A stretch of DNA of 64,000 bases, taken from positions 67,049 to 131,048 of the forward strand of contig CAZOVB010000005.1 in the NCBI GenBank assembly GCA_964583095.1, given 5' to 3'. Both the position numbers and the translations under genes were made by a program. The notes under the pieces were generated by a model that did no database searches, was not told where the DNA came from, and worked only from the letters and a program-made list of their open reading frames with translations. This DNA is from CAZOVB01 sp964583095. Lineage in GTDB: Bacteria; Planctomycetota; Phycisphaerae; SM23-33. Of this stretch, positions 7,934 through 15,400 are shown in pieces (positions within the stretch are counted from its first letter, which is position 1; each line of letters begins with the position of its first letter).

Positions 7934-8979
7934 CTTCTCCTTCCAGAATCATCCTCGGCATCGAATCCAGCTGCGACGAGACCGGCTGCGGTATCGTCCG
8001 TGACGGCGTGGAAGTGCTTTCCAATGTCGTAGCCACCCAGATCGAACACCATGCACGTTTTGGCGGCGTTGTGCCGGAAATCGCCTCCCGGGCCCACATA
8101 GAAGCCATCAACGGCGTGATCGACAGGGCCCTGAGTGAAGCGGATCTCCAGCCGGGAGATCTCTCCGCCATCGCCGTGACCCACCAGCCGGGACTGATCG
8201 GTTCGCTCCTGGTGGGCCTGATGGCCGCCAAAGCCCTGTCCTGGGCGTGGGAGATCCCCCTGATCGGCGTCAACCATGTCTATGCCCACGCCTATGCCGG
8301 GGCCCTGGACGCCGAACCGGTCGAGTATCCAGCCGCAGCCCTGATCTGCTCCGGCGGCCATACCGCCCTGTACCGCTGCCAAAGCCCGACCGAAATGGAA
8401 TTGATGGGCAATACGATCGACGATGCAGCCGGCGAGGCCTTCGATAAAGTCGCGACCATACTGGACCTGGGCTTCCCCGGAGGACCTGCCGTCGACCGCG
8501 CCGCAGCCGAGGGCGACGGACAAAAAGTGGCTTTCCCCCGCCCCCTGCTGCATAAGGATCACCTGGACTTTTCCTTCAGCGGGATCAAGACGGCTGTCCT
8601 GTACCACACCAAGGGCAATCCGGGTCCAAAGGGACAACAGACGGCTCCCAAGCCGGGGCCCTGGTCCGCAAAGGATATCGCAGATATCGCAGCCAGCTTC
8701 CAACAGGCTGTGGTGGACGTGCTGGTGGCCAAGCTGGACAAGGCCGCCCTGCAGGTCGGTGCAAGGAGCCTGATCCTCGGGGGAGGGGTAGCCGCCAACT
8801 CCGCTCTGAGAGGCCGGGCAAAGGAATTGGCCGAGGAAATGAATATCCCCCTTCGGATGCCCCCCATGAAGTACTGCGTGGACAACGGTGCGATGATCGC
8901 CGGCCTGGGCTATTGGCTCTGGAAAGAGGGCAAGGTGCACCCCCTGGACCTGGCCGCCCAGCCGACCGTCAGGGGATAG
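7930..8979 (+). CDS. tsaD: tRNA N6-adenosine threonylcarbamoyltransferase
   Basis: A 349-residue TsaD/Kae1/Gcp protein, which transfers the threonylcarbamoyl group to A37 of ANN-decoding tRNAs, with TsaB and TsaE (neither in this window). Seen: N-terminal LGIESSCDETG, iron-binding H116-V-Y-A-H120, phosphate-binding SGGHT, and C-terminal LGGGVAANS plus CVDNGAMIAG. The start is TTG at 7930, overlapping the stop of the S41 gene; no better in-frame start lies nearby. One insertion of about 20 residues (near 220-240, rich in Pro, Gly and Lys) is longer than in E. coli. Confidence 0.97.
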   Translation: MTSPSRIILGIESSCDETGCGIVRDGVEVLSNVVATQIEHHARFGGVVPEIASRAHIEAINGVIDRALSEADLQPGDLSAIAVTHQPGLIGSLLVGLMAAKALSWAWEIPLIGVNHVYAHAYAGALDAEPVEYPAAALICSGGHTALYRCQSPTEMELMGNTIDDAAGEAFDKVATILDLGFPGGPAVDRAAAEGDGQKVAFPRPLLHKDHLDFSFSGIKTAVLYHTKGNPGPKGQQTAPKPGPWSAKDIADIAASFQQAVVDVLVAKLDKAALQVGARSLILGGGVAANSALRGRAKELAEEMNIPLRMPPMKYCVDNGAMIAGLGYWLWKEGKVHPLDLAAQPTVRG

Positions 8980-9184
8980 TGTCTTCCGATCTTTCCAGCC
9001 TGAGCCCTTGCAGGGTTGCGGCCAAAACGAGATGCCCAAACCGGTCGGTCGTCTGCTCTTCGAGGAATTCCCGCGTGAAATCACGAGGAAAATTTAGAAG
9101 CCCCTCCTGCAGGAACTGGATCCGCTTTGGCCGGGATAACTCCGCCACGGTGGTCAGAACATGCTCCTGGTCGACCTGTTCCAC
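8969..9184 (-). CDS. Small protein of unknown function
   Basis: A possible 71-residue gene, converging on and overlapping the end of tsaD by 11 bases. The GTG start at 9184 is preceded by GGGAG at 10-base spacing and by an in-frame stop, and the composition (amphipathic helices, many Glu, Gln and Leu, Arg-Phe pairs) looks like a real small soluble protein. No family recognised. It could also be a chance frame. Confidence 0.4.
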   Translation of the reverse strand: MEQVDQEHVLTTVAELSRPKRIQFLQEGLLNFPRDFTREFLEEQTTDRFGHLVLAATLQGLRLERSEDTIP

Positions 9185-9519
9185 GGGGTTATCACTCCCT
9201 CAGGCCCGGTTCTGTCCTCCATATGTTTTGCATCGCCATGATATAACCACCCTCTCGCCAATAGATCTGATTTTACAGAAAATAGGGGAATCTCCCATGG
9301 GCGTTTGCAGAAACTTGACCTTTGGCAAGCGTATTGCATTCTACGGGAAATTGTGGATAACCCGTGTACAACCGGGGAGTATTTGTGCTAAATACCTGTA
9401 TTTAATTTAGTTGCAAAGATGGTACGCCCTGTACAAATTTGTGGGTATCCGCTGGAGAGATCCGTGCAGAGGATTTTTAGTTAAGTTTCTGCAAGCATGA
9501 CAGTTCAGGAGATTACCCC
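9185..9519. other. AT-rich regulatory region upstream of queA
   Basis: No gene seen in 335 bp, much richer in A+T than its surroundings. It contains a perfect DnaA-box sequence TGTGGATAA (9352-9360, minus orientation), a palindrome TAAATAC-CT-GTATTTA (9389-9404), the palindrome ACAAATTTGT (9433-9442), two GTACAA copies, and a hairpin TGCAGA/TCTGCA (9465-9470 with 9488-9493) just before queA. Confidence 0.5.
9389..9404. promoter_or_regulatory. Palindromic operator candidate
   Basis: TAAATAC and GTATTTA are perfect 7-base inverted arms around CT, in the AT-rich region ahead of queA. It has the size and symmetry of a dimeric repressor site; the cognate regulator is unknown. Confidence 0.35.
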
Positions 9520-10581
9520 GTGCTCCCTTCGGCAAACCAGTTTGACTATCCGCTGAATCCCGATCAAATCGCTCAGTTTCCCGCTGAGCCTCGGGATGCC
9601 TCCCGCCTGATGCACCTTTGCAGGGACACGGGAAAAGTAACGCACCATGTTTTCCGAGAATTACCCGATTTGCTGAGGGCAGATGATCTCCTCGTCTTCA
9701 ACAATACCAAGGTCCTGCCGGCCAGGTTCTTCTGCCGACGTGCCACCGGCGGACGCATTGAAGGGCTGTTCCTCCGCGAGAATTCTCCTGGCATCTGGCG
9801 GGTCATGCTTCGCGGCGCTTCCAGATGCAGGATCGACGAAAAGCTGGTGATGGAAGGCGACGAGGGAGTCTCCATCCGATTGTTGGAGAAGGGACAGCAG
9901 GGCCACTACCGCATCGAAGTTCATCCCGGCAACTCAGCCGAACAAATCCTGGGCCGCGTAGGGATCACCCCCCTTCCCCCCTACATCCACCGCCAGGACC
10001 GACAACAGGCCCCTGAGGATCTCCAAAGATACCAGACGATCTACTCCCGCAAGCCCGGCGCGGTGGCAGCTCCCACCGCAGGCCTTCATTTCACCGAGTC
10101 TCTCCTGGAACGACTCGGAGAGGAGGGGATCGAGACCTGCTTTGTCACCCTCCACGTCGGGCCTGGAACCTTCGTGCCTGTCAAGGTCCAGGACCTCTCC
10201 CAACATCGGATGCACAGCGAACAGTTCGAACTGACCGAGGAAACCGCCCGGACCCTCTCCGGGGCCCGCAGCCAGGGACGACGGATCGTGGCCGTGGGAA
10301 CCACCGTCGTGCGCGTCCTGGAGACCCTGGCCGCCAGGGGAGGCCTTGATCCGGGACAGGGAGAGACGGACATTTTTCTCTACCCGCCGGCCAGATTCGA
10401 AGCCGTCGATGCCCTGATTACGAATTTTCACCTGCCCAGGAGCACCCTGCTGATGCTGGTATCGGCCTTTTGCAGCCCCGGAGATACCGACGGGGTCCCG
10501 ATGCTCCTGGACGCCTACCACCAGGCCATGCGGGAGGGGTACCGCTTCTACTCATACGGGGACGCGATGCTCATCCAGTAG
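9520..10581 (+). CDS. queA: S-adenosylmethionine:tRNA ribosyltransferase-isomerase
   Basis: A 353-residue QueA, full length. It transfers and isomerises the ribose of S-adenosylmethionine onto 7-aminomethyl-7-deazaguanine in tRNA, giving epoxyqueuosine. Seen: N-terminal FDYPLNPDQIAQFP, RDASRLM, the DLLVFNNTKVLPAR motif, AAPTAGLHFT, HVGPGTF, and C-terminal NFHLPRSTLLMLVSAF. The GTG start at 9520 follows AGGAG (9507-9511) at 8-base spacing. The 3' end overlaps by 30 bases the converging DUF123 gene. Other queuosine genes are not in the window. The long AT-rich upstream region suggests regulated transcription. Confidence 0.97.
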   Translation: MLPSANQFDYPLNPDQIAQFPAEPRDASRLMHLCRDTGKVTHHVFRELPDLLRADDLLVFNNTKVLPARFFCRRATGGRIEGLFLRENSPGIWRVMLRGASRCRIDEKLVMEGDEGVSIRLLEKGQQGHYRIEVHPGNSAEQILGRVGITPLPPYIHRQDRQQAPEDLQRYQTIYSRKPGAVAAPTAGLHFTESLLERLGEEGIETCFVTLHVGPGTFVPVKVQDLSQHRMHSEQFELTEETARTLSGARSQGRRIVAVGTTVVRVLETLAARGGLDPGQGETDIFLYPPARFEAVDALITNFHLPRSTLLMLVSAFCSPGDTDGVPMLLDAYHQAMREGYRFYSYGDAMLIQ

Positions 10582-10965
10582 TCTCTCGCTCTCCTGGCCG
10601 GGCGGCTCGAGGAAAAGGTGGCTCGGACAGCGGCAGTCGCCGGCACCGAAGCGGGGGATGGGGCAAGGGTGAATCCGCCCCACTTCCCGCGCCAGGAAAC
10701 ACTCGGTCCACCGCGGATCGTCGATCAGCACCGCCCCGAGCATTCTCGCGCGGGTGGACAGGTAGTCCACGTGCCATCGAAGCGGCTTGTCCCTGCGGGA
10801 ATGTCGCAGCAGCCGGGCCTGACGATTGCTTCTGGCCGAGCCTACGTAGTAGTAGATCCCCGGCTGGAAATCGAAAGTCCCGAGGCGTCCTACGCGGATC
10901 CGGCATGCCTGGGCCAGATGGAACACCGCGATATACAGCCCGGCGGGGGTTTCTACTCCAGCCAT
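10552..10965 (-). CDS. DUF123 (GIY-YIG-like) domain protein
   Basis: A 137-residue protein that consists of one DUF123 domain, the small domain found alone or fused to endonuclease III in archaea and some bacteria and related to GIY-YIG nucleases. Seen: N-terminal GLYIAVFHL, GIYYYVGSAR (the GIY-Y(x)G hallmark), RHSRRDKPLRWHVDYL, and a C-terminal CPIPRFGAGDC. The ATG at 10965 lies inside the 3' end of the upstream HD gene (13-base overlap), so it is the last gene of the ispA-dxs-HD operon. DNA-related function is likely from the family, but no activity is established. Confidence 0.85.
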   Translation of the reverse strand: MAGVETPAGLYIAVFHLAQACRIRVGRLGTFDFQPGIYYYVGSARSNRQARLLRHSRRDKPLRWHVDYLSTRARMLGAVLIDDPRWTECFLAREVGRIHPCPIPRFGAGDCRCPSHLFLEPPGQESERLLDEHRVPV

Positions 10966-11498
10966 TCCCGGCGCTCCAGGCTGGCGATGTTCCACTCGAC
11001 GCCGAGCAGATCGGGCACGATGCCTCGCAGGCTCCGGAAATGGGCCCATGTGAGCGTTTCGGAGTCGCGAGCGGCCTGTGTGCAGAGCTTGATCGGGTCG
11101 GGCTCGATGCCGGCCCGACCCAGGTCCAGGCGATCGGAATCCCAGCAGACCGACACGGTCGGGGCGGCCTGGCAGAGCCCGTCGGTATGTTCCTGACAGG
11201 CTGCTACCAGGAGTCTCATGCCCGCATCGTCGAGTTGGAAGTATGTACCTCGCAGTTGCCGTGCGAAATCGGCTCCGCGAACACCGTGGTCGGCATCGCG
11301 AGCCTCGCCGCGGCGGCGGGAGTCGTGGAAGACGGCGAAAAGCTCCACGACATCCCTGCGAACGCCCTCGGCCCGAGCGAGCCGGCGGCCTATCTCCAGG
11401 ACCCTCGCCCAATGCGCAGGGCCGTGAAGACCGTCCCATTCCAGCGCGTAGTTCTCCAGGATTCGCCGAATCAATCTGGGACTCACGATCAACGACAC
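10953..11498 (-). CDS. HD-domain phosphohydrolase
   Basis: A 181-residue HD-superfamily protein, metal-dependent phosphohydrolases acting on nucleotides or phosphoesters. Seen: H25-G-P-A-H29, H58-D59 in FAVFHDS, and the downstream ADHGVRGADFA motif. Start chosen as GTG at 11498, with AGAGG a few bases upstream; a GTG five codons later is also possible. It begins 17 bases after the dxs stop and overlaps the DUF123 gene by 13 bases. Substrate unknown; its place in an isoprenoid operon may be only positional. Confidence 0.85.
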   Translation of the reverse strand: MSLIVSPRLIRRILENYALEWDGLHGPAHWARVLEIGRRLARAEGVRRDVVELFAVFHDSRRRGEARDADHGVRGADFARQLRGTYFQLDDAGMRLLVAACQEHTDGLCQAAPTVSVCWDSDRLDLGRAGIEPDPIKLCTQAARDSETLTWAHFRSLRGIVPDLLGVEWNIASLERREWLE

Positions 11499-11514
11499 AC
11501 GCGCCTCTTGGATC

Positions 11515-13422
11515 TCAACCCCTGGTTGTGCGAAGGTTTGCCTTGGCCGAGAGCATCTCTTGAAGCTTCTCCACAATGCCGCTGGGACAGAGCCTCGCAT
11601 CGGTGAGCTGCTGGGGGCGTGAACCGTGGGGAATGAATCGGTCGGGCAGGGCCAGAAGCCCGATCCGGTCGCACCGGAGAGCCAGACGCCGGGCTTCTTC
11701 CAGCACGGCCGAGCCAAGCCCGCCCATGGCGGCATGGTCTTCCACCACCAGCATAGGTGCCTCGCCGGCCAGTCGTTCCTTGAGCATCTGCCCATCGAGG
11801 GGTTTTGCAAAGCGTGCGTTGATGACGGCGGTTTCCAACCCGGCTTCTCTCTGGAGGATATTCGCAGCAGCCAGTGCAGGCGTGCACATGGCACCGTAGC
11901 TGAGAATCGTGGCATCGCTGCCTTCGCGAAGCAGACGACTCTTGCCAAGTTCGAAGGGCGGGCACGGGCCGGGCAGGTCCTCGGGAACATCATCCCGGGG
12001 GTATCGAATGGCAATGGGATCCGGGGAATCCAGCGCGAAACGCAGGAGACTGCGCAGCTCCAGGCCGTCGGCCGGGGCCGCCAGGCAAAGCCCGGGAATG
12101 GGACGGAGCATCGAGATATCGTAGATCCCGTGGTGGACGGCTCCGTCGGAGCCGACCAGCCCCGCGCGGTCCATGCAGAAGACCACTGGCAGCTTCTGGA
12201 GGCACACATCGTGGAACACCTGATCCACCGCCCGCTGGAGGAAAGTCGAGTAGATGGCTACGACAGGTTTTCGCCCGGCCTTGGCCATACCGGCCGCCAT
12301 GGCCACCGCGTGGGATTCGCTGATCCCCACGTCGTAGGTTTTATCGGGATGGACCTGGCGGAACCGGGCCAGGCCGGTCCCGTCGGGCATGGCCGCGGTG
12401 ACGGCGCAGAGCGTGTCGTCTTCGTTTGCCAGATCGATCAGGGACTCAGCCAAGGCGCGGGTCCAACTGGGACGGCTCTTGGCTTCGAAGACGGCCCGGC
12501 CATTCTCGACCCGGTAGGCCGAGGGGCTGTGGAAGCGGCAGGGATCTTCGACGGCGTACGCACAGCCACGTCCTTTTTCGGTATGCACATGCAGCAGGCA
12601 GGGAGCGTTGACCTGCTTGAGTCGAGCCAGGATGCGTCGCATCTGGCGGATATCATGGCCATCCACCGGCCCGTAGTAGTGGATGCCCAGCGGCTCGAAG
12701 AACTGCTCGCCGTGGAGCCCGGTGCGCAGGACTTCCTTGAAGCTGTGCAGGGCTTCGGCAATGTTGCCCCCGCCGGGCAGGTGAGAGAGCAGTTGGCGCG
12801 TGGAGTTCTTCAGATCGTCGTAGGTGCCCGTTGTGCGGATGCGGTCCAGGGCGCTGGCCAGGGCGCCACGTGTCCGGTCGATGGCCATCGAGTTGTCGTT
12901 CAGGACAATCAGCAACTGGCGATCGAGCGTGCCGGCGTTGTTGAGCCCTTCAAACGACAGGCCGTTGACAATGCTGGCATCGCCCACGACGGCGACAACC
13001 TTGGAGTCGCGACCGGCCTGCTGATCGGCCAGGGCCATCCCCACCGCAGTGGAAATCGCCGTTCCGGCATGGCCCGTCGCGAACAGGTCGTACCTGCTTT
13101 CGGAAGGAGAGGGGAACCCGGAGAGTCCCTGGCTCTGTCGCAGGGATTCAAACCCTTTCCGGCGCCCGGTGACCAGTTTGTGCGGATAACACTGGTGACC
13201 GACGTCCCAGAGGAGACGATCGGTCGAGAAATCGAATTCCAGGTGCAGCGCCAGGGTCAACTCCGTGATCCCCAGGTTGCTGGCAAGGTGGCCCCCCCGC
13301 CGCGAAACCACGTCGATGATTCTGCTGCGCATCTGCTGGGCCAGATCGACAAGCTCGCGGTGGCTTAGCTTTGCCAAATCGGCCGGCGAATCGATCTGAT
13401 CCAGGAGGTTTTCGGAGTCCAT
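11515..13422 (-). CDS. dxs: 1-deoxy-D-xylulose-5-phosphate synthase
   Basis: A 635-residue thiamine-diphosphate enzyme that condenses pyruvate and glyceraldehyde 3-phosphate, the first step of the MEP isoprenoid pathway. Seen: SRRGGHLASNLGITELTLALH-type N-terminus, GHQCYPHKLVTGR, the thiamine diphosphate motif GDASIVNG...NDN, and the transketolase central region with GISESHAVAMAAGMA. The motif differs from the usual GDGAMTAG, placing it in the more divergent DXS branch, but all parts are present. It starts 6 bases after the ispA-like stop and is the second gene of the operon. Confidence 0.96.
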   Translation of the reverse strand: MDSENLLDQIDSPADLAKLSHRELVDLAQQMRSRIIDVVSRRGGHLASNLGITELTLALHLEFDFSTDRLLWDVGHQCYPHKLVTGRRKGFESLRQSQGLSGFPSPSESRYDLFATGHAGTAISTAVGMALADQQAGRDSKVVAVVGDASIVNGLSFEGLNNAGTLDRQLLIVLNDNSMAIDRTRGALASALDRIRTTGTYDDLKNSTRQLLSHLPGGGNIAEALHSFKEVLRTGLHGEQFFEPLGIHYYGPVDGHDIRQMRRILARLKQVNAPCLLHVHTEKGRGCAYAVEDPCRFHSPSAYRVENGRAVFEAKSRPSWTRALAESLIDLANEDDTLCAVTAAMPDGTGLARFRQVHPDKTYDVGISESHAVAMAAGMAKAGRKPVVAIYSTFLQRAVDQVFHDVCLQKLPVVFCMDRAGLVGSDGAVHHGIYDISMLRPIPGLCLAAPADGLELRSLLRFALDSPDPIAIRYPRDDVPEDLPGPCPPFELGKSRLLREGSDATILSYGAMCTPALAAANILQREAGLETAVINARFAKPLDGQMLKERLAGEAPMLVVEDHAAMGGLGSAVLEEARRLALRCDRIGLLALPDRFIPHGSRPQQLTDARLCPSGIVEKLQEMLSAKANLRTTRG

Positions 13423-13428
13423 GGGGTC

Positions 13429-14322
13429 CTATCGTGTTCTCTGCTCGAGCAGCCGGGCCAGTTTCCGAAGCCTGTCGGCTTCGGGCCCCAGGTCTGCGAT
13501 GGCTTTCAAGGCATTTTGCGTATGGAGGGCAGCGCGTTGTCTGGCGCCTTGGATTCCCGTCTGGGAAACGCTGGTGCGCTTGCCCGCCTGGACATCCTTG
13601 CCGGGCGTCTTGCCCAGGTCGGCCGCACTGCCGGTAACATCCAGGAGGTCATCGACAATCTGGAAGGCCAGGCCGACCTCCCGGGCATACAGCGCCGCAT
13701 TCTCCAGGGCTTGGTTCCGGCCTCCGCCACACAGGGCGCCCATCCGGGCCGAGGCCTCGATCAGCGCCCCTGTCTTGCGCCGATGAATATATTCTACGCC
13801 TTCGTCGCCGTCAGGGACATCACAAAGCTCCATATCGGCGACCTGGCCTGCGATCATTCCCGCAGCTCCGGCCCCGCCGGCCAGGATGCCGGCAAGTTCG
13901 CCGGCCCGCGGGTCCCGGGTTTCGGCGATCAGTCCGAATGCGCGGGTAAGCAGGGCATCGCCGGCCAGGATTGCCATCGCCTCGCCGAATTTCACGTGGG
14001 CGGTGGGTCTGCCTCTTCGCAGTTGGTCGTCGTCCATTGCCGGCAGATCGTCATGGACCAGGCTGTAGGCATGGATGCACTCGACGGCCAGGGCGCATCG
14101 GCGGGGACATTCCTGCCGGGCATCGCCTCCCATGGCCTGGCAGAAAAGCAGAACCAGGGCGGCGCGGATCCGTTTGCCCCCTTCGATGCAGTAGTGCATG
14201 GCCTGGCCCAGGGAAGCGGGCACGCCCGGCTCGGCCAGCCATTGCTCCAGGTCCTGCCGGCACTGTGCGGCGCAGGGGTCGAGCAACTGGCTGAGGGTTT
14301 CGGTTGGCTCTGCGGATGACAT
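13429..14322 (-). CDS. ispA: Polyprenyl (farnesyl/geranylgeranyl) diphosphate synthase
   Basis: A 297-residue trans-prenyltransferase. Seen: GGKRIRAAL (isopentenyl diphosphate binding), first aspartate motif HDDLPAMDDDQLRRGRPT, HVKFGEA, and second aspartate motif FQIVDDLLDVTG followed by GKTPGKDVQAGK. It elongates allylic diphosphates with isopentenyl diphosphate. The frame is open to 14466; the ATG at 14322 is chosen because AGGAAA lies just upstream and the extension lacks family similarity. First gene of the operon with dxs, which supplies the precursor. Chain length is not decidable by eye. Confidence 0.93.
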   Translation of the reverse strand: MSSAEPTETLSQLLDPCAAQCRQDLEQWLAEPGVPASLGQAMHYCIEGGKRIRAALVLLFCQAMGGDARQECPRRCALAVECIHAYSLVHDDLPAMDDDQLRRGRPTAHVKFGEAMAILAGDALLTRAFGLIAETRDPRAGELAGILAGGAGAAGMIAGQVADMELCDVPDGDEGVEYIHRRKTGALIEASARMGALCGGGRNQALENAALYAREVGLAFQIVDDLLDVTGSAADLGKTPGKDVQAGKRTSVSQTGIQGARQRAALHTQNALKAIADLGPEADRLRKLARLLEQRTR

Positions 14323-14546
14323 CGAAATCGTTTCCTGTTGAGTATCCGGTCGGTACCTGACCGGGCATTGTACCTGCGGGACTCGGATTGTAACAGTCCC
14401 CAGTGCACTCAAGCGGCACGGGGCGTCGCCTGCCACCACGACGCACTGGCGAGGAGCTTGGGACATGGTACTTTCGCTGCGGAAACCCTCTTGCTAGAAT
14501 ATCGCCTCCTGATGCAGGAAAGGAATCTTTGCCCAGGAGTGCCGCG

Positions 14547-15368
14547 ATGCCCCGTATTCATCCAACCGCGATTGTTGACCCTTCGGCCAAGATCGATGAC
14601 GATGTTGAAATAGGCCCCTACTGCATAGTCGAAGCAGACACCTTCCTCGGGCCCGGCTGCGTTCTGAGAAGCCACGCCATCCTCCGAAGATATACCCAGT
14701 TGGGTCGGGGCAACTTCGTAGACTCCCACGCGGTCCTGGGCGGAGAGCCCCAGGATCTGAAGTTTCGGCCCGAGACGGTGAGCTTCCTTCGAATCGGCGA
14801 CGATAATGTCTTCCGCGAGGGCGTCACCATCAGCCGCGCCACGGCTGAGGGAAGCGTGACCCGCGTTGGAAATCGAACCTACTGGATGACCGGGGCCCAT
14901 GCCGGGCACGAGGCGGTTGTGGAGGACGATGTCATCCTGGCCAACAACGCAGCCATCGCCGGCCACGCACGTGTGGGCAGAAAAGCCTTTCTTTCGGCCG
15001 GTGCTGCCCTCCACCAGTATTGCTGGGTGGGACCGCTTGTGATGGCCCATGCCAACTCCTGCATAAGTATGCACCTGCCCCCTTACTGCACGCTTACGAA
15101 TATCAACCGGGTCCGGTCGCTCAATACCGTTGGCCTCCGCCGGGCCGACTGGATCAGTCAAGAAGATCGCAAGCAGATCAAGCGGCTCTTCCGCTTGCTG
15201 TATCGCTCAGGACTGACCACGGGCCATGCGCTGGAGAAAATGCGCAGTCAAAACGGCCTGGGCGAACCGGCCCGAGCATTCGTGAACTTCCTGGAAAGCA
15301 TTCAGAAGGCCGACAAGCCGCACGACCGGGGAATCTGCCCTCACCGGCCCGATTGGACCGTGGGGTAA
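14547..15368 (+). CDS. lpxA: UDP-N-acetylglucosamine acyltransferase (LpxA-like)
   Basis: A 273-residue left-handed beta-helix acyltransferase. Hexapeptide repeats begin at IHPTAIVDPSAKI, the LGG(E)PQDLKF motif and the catalytic-His region GAHAGHEAVVEDD are present, and the C-terminal helical domain SLNTVGLRR...IKRLFRLLY is typical. LpxA adds the first 3-hydroxyacyl chain to UDP-GlcNAc in lipid A synthesis, which implies an outer membrane with lipid A. ATG at 14547 after AGGAG (14535-14539). The TYWMTG stretch before the active site differs from the usual LMAYVH. No other lpx gene adjoins it. Confidence 0.92.
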   Translation: MPRIHPTAIVDPSAKIDDDVEIGPYCIVEADTFLGPGCVLRSHAILRRYTQLGRGNFVDSHAVLGGEPQDLKFRPETVSFLRIGDDNVFREGVTISRATAEGSVTRVGNRTYWMTGAHAGHEAVVEDDVILANNAAIAGHARVGRKAFLSAGAALHQYCWVGPLVMAHANSCISMHLPPYCTLTNINRVRSLNTVGLRRADWISQEDRKQIKRLFRLLYRSGLTTGHALEKMRSQNGLGEPARAFVNFLESIQKADKPHDRGICPHRPDWTVG

Positions 15369-15400
15369 TCGAGGCCGATCCCCAAAACATCTGAGAAAAC

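Noticed and set aside
9451..9493. preQ1 riboswitch ahead of queA
   Set aside because: A hairpin exists, but the short consensus of preQ1-I or preQ1-II aptamers does not fit by eye.
11626..13368. Plus-strand reading frame of 580 codons opposite dxs
   Set aside because: Shadow of dxs; no recognisable domain.
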